NCBI GenBank assembly: GCA_041493205.1
Contig: JBGPYM010000195.1
Coordinates: 1-6,272 of the forward strand
DNA length: 6,272 nt
Reading direction: 5' to 3'
From: JBGPYM01 sp041493205
Lineage (GTDB): Bacteria > Bacteroidota > Ignavibacteria > UBA10030 > UBA6906
Below, piece after piece: positions 5,531 through 6,272 of this stretch; position 1 is the first letter of the stretch; each line of letters opens with the position of its first letter. Under the pieces are notes generated by a model. It was given only the letters and a program-made list of their open reading frames with translations. It was not told the DNA's origin and did not search any database. The position numbers and the translations under genes were made by a program.

Positions 5531-6272
5531 ATGCAGAGAGTTGCTTCCTTCCTCCTTATCGTTCTCATCGGCGGCTGTGCTTCATCACCCCGCCTGCTGC
5601 AACGGCCTCCGGAACCGACCGCCCGTTTCCCCAGCGCTTCGCCCTATCCCGGACTGAAGCGACAGATCGACGCCTTCCTTCCCGACACGCTCTTTCCCCC
5701 GTCGAACGCCGCCATCAGAATCGCGTCGCTCAGGAGCGGCGAGATTCTCTATGATCTGAACCCGGGGTTGACGTTTCATCCCGCATCCAACCAGAAGCTG
5801 TTCACGACCGCTGCCGCGCTCGGCACGCTGGGAGCCGGTTATCTGTTCACGACACGGGCGTTGATTGACACTGCATCGCCACCTAGGATCTACCTGCGCG
5901 GGTCCGGAGACCCTGTGCTCGCTACCGCTGATCTCGATTCGCTTGCCTCCGCCATTGCCACGGCCCTTCCGCCAGGACGGACGTGGACCCTTGCAGGCGA
6001 CGTGTTCCTGTTTGATGATGTCCAGAAGGGCCCAGGGTGGGCATGGGACGACGAACCGGATCCGACCGGGATGTTCATCTCCCCCCTTTCGCTCAACGGC
6101 AACTCGATTGAAGTCCGTGTCAGACCGGGGGTGAAGAACGGCGATTCGGTACAGGTAACAACCGATCCTCCCACAAAGTATGTCACGATTGAAAATTCCG
6201 CCGTCACGACGTTCGATTCCTCGCGGTCATCCGTACAGATTTCGAGAAAGTGGCGGGAACGCACCAACACGC
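5531..6272 (+). CDS. dacB: PBP4-type D-alanyl-D-alanine carboxypeptidase, lipoprotein (N-terminal part; runs off window)
   Basis: Peptidase S13 enzymes cleave the terminal D-Ala of peptidoglycan stem peptides and, in PBP4, also D-Ala-mDAP cross-bridges in the periplasm. The visible 247 residues begin with a short signal peptide whose lipobox IGGC puts the lipidated cysteine at residue 16, so the enzyme is probably membrane-anchored. The catalytic SxxK is Ser86-Asn-Gln-Lys89 in FHPASNQKLFTTAAAL (82-97), typical of this family. The GSGDP segment (124-128) and GWAWDDEP (169-176) with MFISPLSLNGNSIEV (181-195) are family landmarks of the region following the SxxK. The SxN and KTG motifs should lie beyond the right edge. 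An in-frame TAA sits 9 nt before the ATG at 5531, and this is the first possible start. No Shine-Dalgarno is visible. It is divergent from the secreted-protein gene. The family is clear; the symbol is by homology only. Confidence 0.9.
   Translation, partial: MQRVASFLLIVLIGGCASSPRLLQRPPEPTARFPSASPYPGLKRQIDAFLPDTLFPPSNAAIRIASLRSGEILYDLNPGLTFHPASNQKLFTTAAALGTLGAGYLFTTRALIDTASPPRIYLRGSGDPVLATADLDSLASAIATALPPGRTWTLAGDVFLFDDVQKGPGWAWDDEPDPTGMFISPLSLNGNSIEVRVRPGVKNGDSVQVTTDPPTKYVTIENSAVTTFDSSRSSVQISRKWRERTNT

Noticed and set aside
5890..6270. A 126-codon minus-strand open frame at the right edge
   Set aside because: It is antisense to the peptidase S13 gene, whose catalytic SxxK and other landmarks show that the plus strand is the coding one.
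1..6272. A novel defence, mobile or biosynthetic system
   Set aside because: Every gene belongs to a housekeeping or envelope family. There are no transposase, integrase, toxin-antitoxin, CRISPR or terminal-repeat signatures and no base-composition break except the short divergent promoter core.

Overview
The window looks like ordinary chromosomal sequence from a fairly GC-rich member of the Bacteroidota/Chlorobiota/Ignavibacteria (FCB) assemblage. Three things point there. One secreted protein ends in a type IX secretion (T9SS)-style C-terminal sorting domain with the NFPNPFNPST signature common in Ignavibacteria-like lineages. SecA carries the long PPXD-region insertion (GLPKHPRLLKLFNEP...) that I recall from Bacteroidota/Chlorobi SecA. 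Era has the GEPNVGKST / KKPQTTRHKILGI wording typical of that group. No 16S gene is present, so the assignment rests on protein flavour only.

Layout, left to right. Positions 1-850 (minus strand) hold era, a ribosome-assembly GTPase that lacks only its last residues because the window ends inside the KH domain. A short gap with a perfect 9-bp GC hairpin (873-895) separates it from glnB (932-1270, minus), a canonical PII nitrogen-signalling protein. Only 9 bp further on lies the 3' end of secA (1280-4339, minus), the complete Sec preprotein translocase ATPase. A 187-bp gap (4340-4526) holds a likely secA promoter next to the gene and a strong hairpin (4464-4499) just past the preceding gene. 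Next is a 290-residue secreted protein (4527-5399, minus) with a signal peptide, a beta-rich N-terminal module and a T9SS sorting domain. A 131-bp divergent intergenic region follows, with an AT-rich core and a 7-bp direct repeat. From 5531 to the right edge (plus strand) runs the N-terminal half of a PBP4-type (peptidase S13) D-alanyl-D-alanine carboxypeptidase that appears to be a lipoprotein.

Functionally, secA-glnB-era look like one transcription unit read leftward. It joins protein export, nitrogen/energy sensing and ribosome biogenesis, housekeeping functions with no obvious shared pathway. The secreted T9SS-type protein would cross the inner membrane through Sec and then the outer membrane through T9SS. 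The carboxypeptidase acts on periplasmic peptidoglycan. All coding space is accounted for, and no intergenic stretch exceeds 187 bp. I see no tRNA, rRNA, CRISPR array, insertion sequence, phage gene or defence system. The window does not appear to contain a novel multi-gene system. The points most worth a second look are the placement of glnB between secA and era, the unclassified N-terminal module of the T9SS cargo, and the two intergenic hairpins.
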